5,050 nucleotides of DNA from Thermoplasmata archaeon (GTDB lineage: Archaea; Thermoplasmatota; Thermoplasmata; Lutacidiplasmatales; UBA184), in assembly GCA_030043865.1 (NCBI GenBank), contig JASHWZ010000119.1, positions 1-5,050 on the forward strand, written 5' to 3'. The position numbers and the translations under genes are program-made. Shown here piece after piece: positions 5,044 to 5,050 of the stretch; position 1 is the first letter of the stretch, and every line of letters begins with the position of its first letter. Under the pieces are notes generated by a model. That model was not told the origin of the DNA, did not search any database, and saw only the letters and a list, made by a program, of their open reading frames with translations.

Positions 5044-5050
5044 CGCGCCG

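Overview
The window is very GC-rich (roughly 70% or more by eye, with G/C at almost every third codon position). It carries five densely packed genes and no RNA genes, mobile elements or CRISPR arrays that I could find. The gene content is archaeal: an Alba chromatin protein, an archaeal Taw2-type wybutosine enzyme and a TrmB-family winged-helix regulator. Starts mostly lack Shine-Dalgarno sequences, and short A/T-rich patches lie about 35 nt before two start codons, as expected for archaeal TATA boxes with very short leaders. My best guess is an uncultured high-GC euryarchaeal lineage, perhaps Thermoplasmatota. This is an inference from gene types and composition only. The proteins are not strongly acidic and Alba is present, which argues against a haloarchaeon.

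Layout, left to right. A class I/II PLP-dependent aminotransferase (14-1129, +) converges on a taw2-like tRNA aminocarboxypropyltransferase (1126-2004, -). Their stop codons share the palindrome CTAG. Thirteen bases upstream of taw2, and probably in the same operon, is a TrmB-family transcription regulator (2018-2773, -). A 122-bp divergent intergenic region (2774-2895) holds an imperfect dyad lying over the regulator's likely TATA element. It separates the regulator from a large polytopic membrane protein (2896-4707, +), which joins a DUF1614-like membrane domain, a soluble linker and an RDD domain. That gene overlaps tail-to-tail by 56 nt with an Alba gene (4652-5005, -), whose promoter region reaches the right edge.

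How the genes may work together. The regulator and taw2 form the only clear co-directional pair, and the regulator probably controls its own operon through the dyad and perhaps the divergent membrane protein. Taw2 acts on G37 of tRNA-Phe and Alba binds DNA or RNA, so the window mixes information-processing genes with an unplaced aminotransferase and an unplaced membrane protein. I see no defence or mobile system. The most unusual points are the DUF1614-like/RDD fusion, an Alba lacking two canonical basic DNA-contact positions, a near-perfect 31-nt palindrome inside alba, and inverted repeats at both convergent gene ends.
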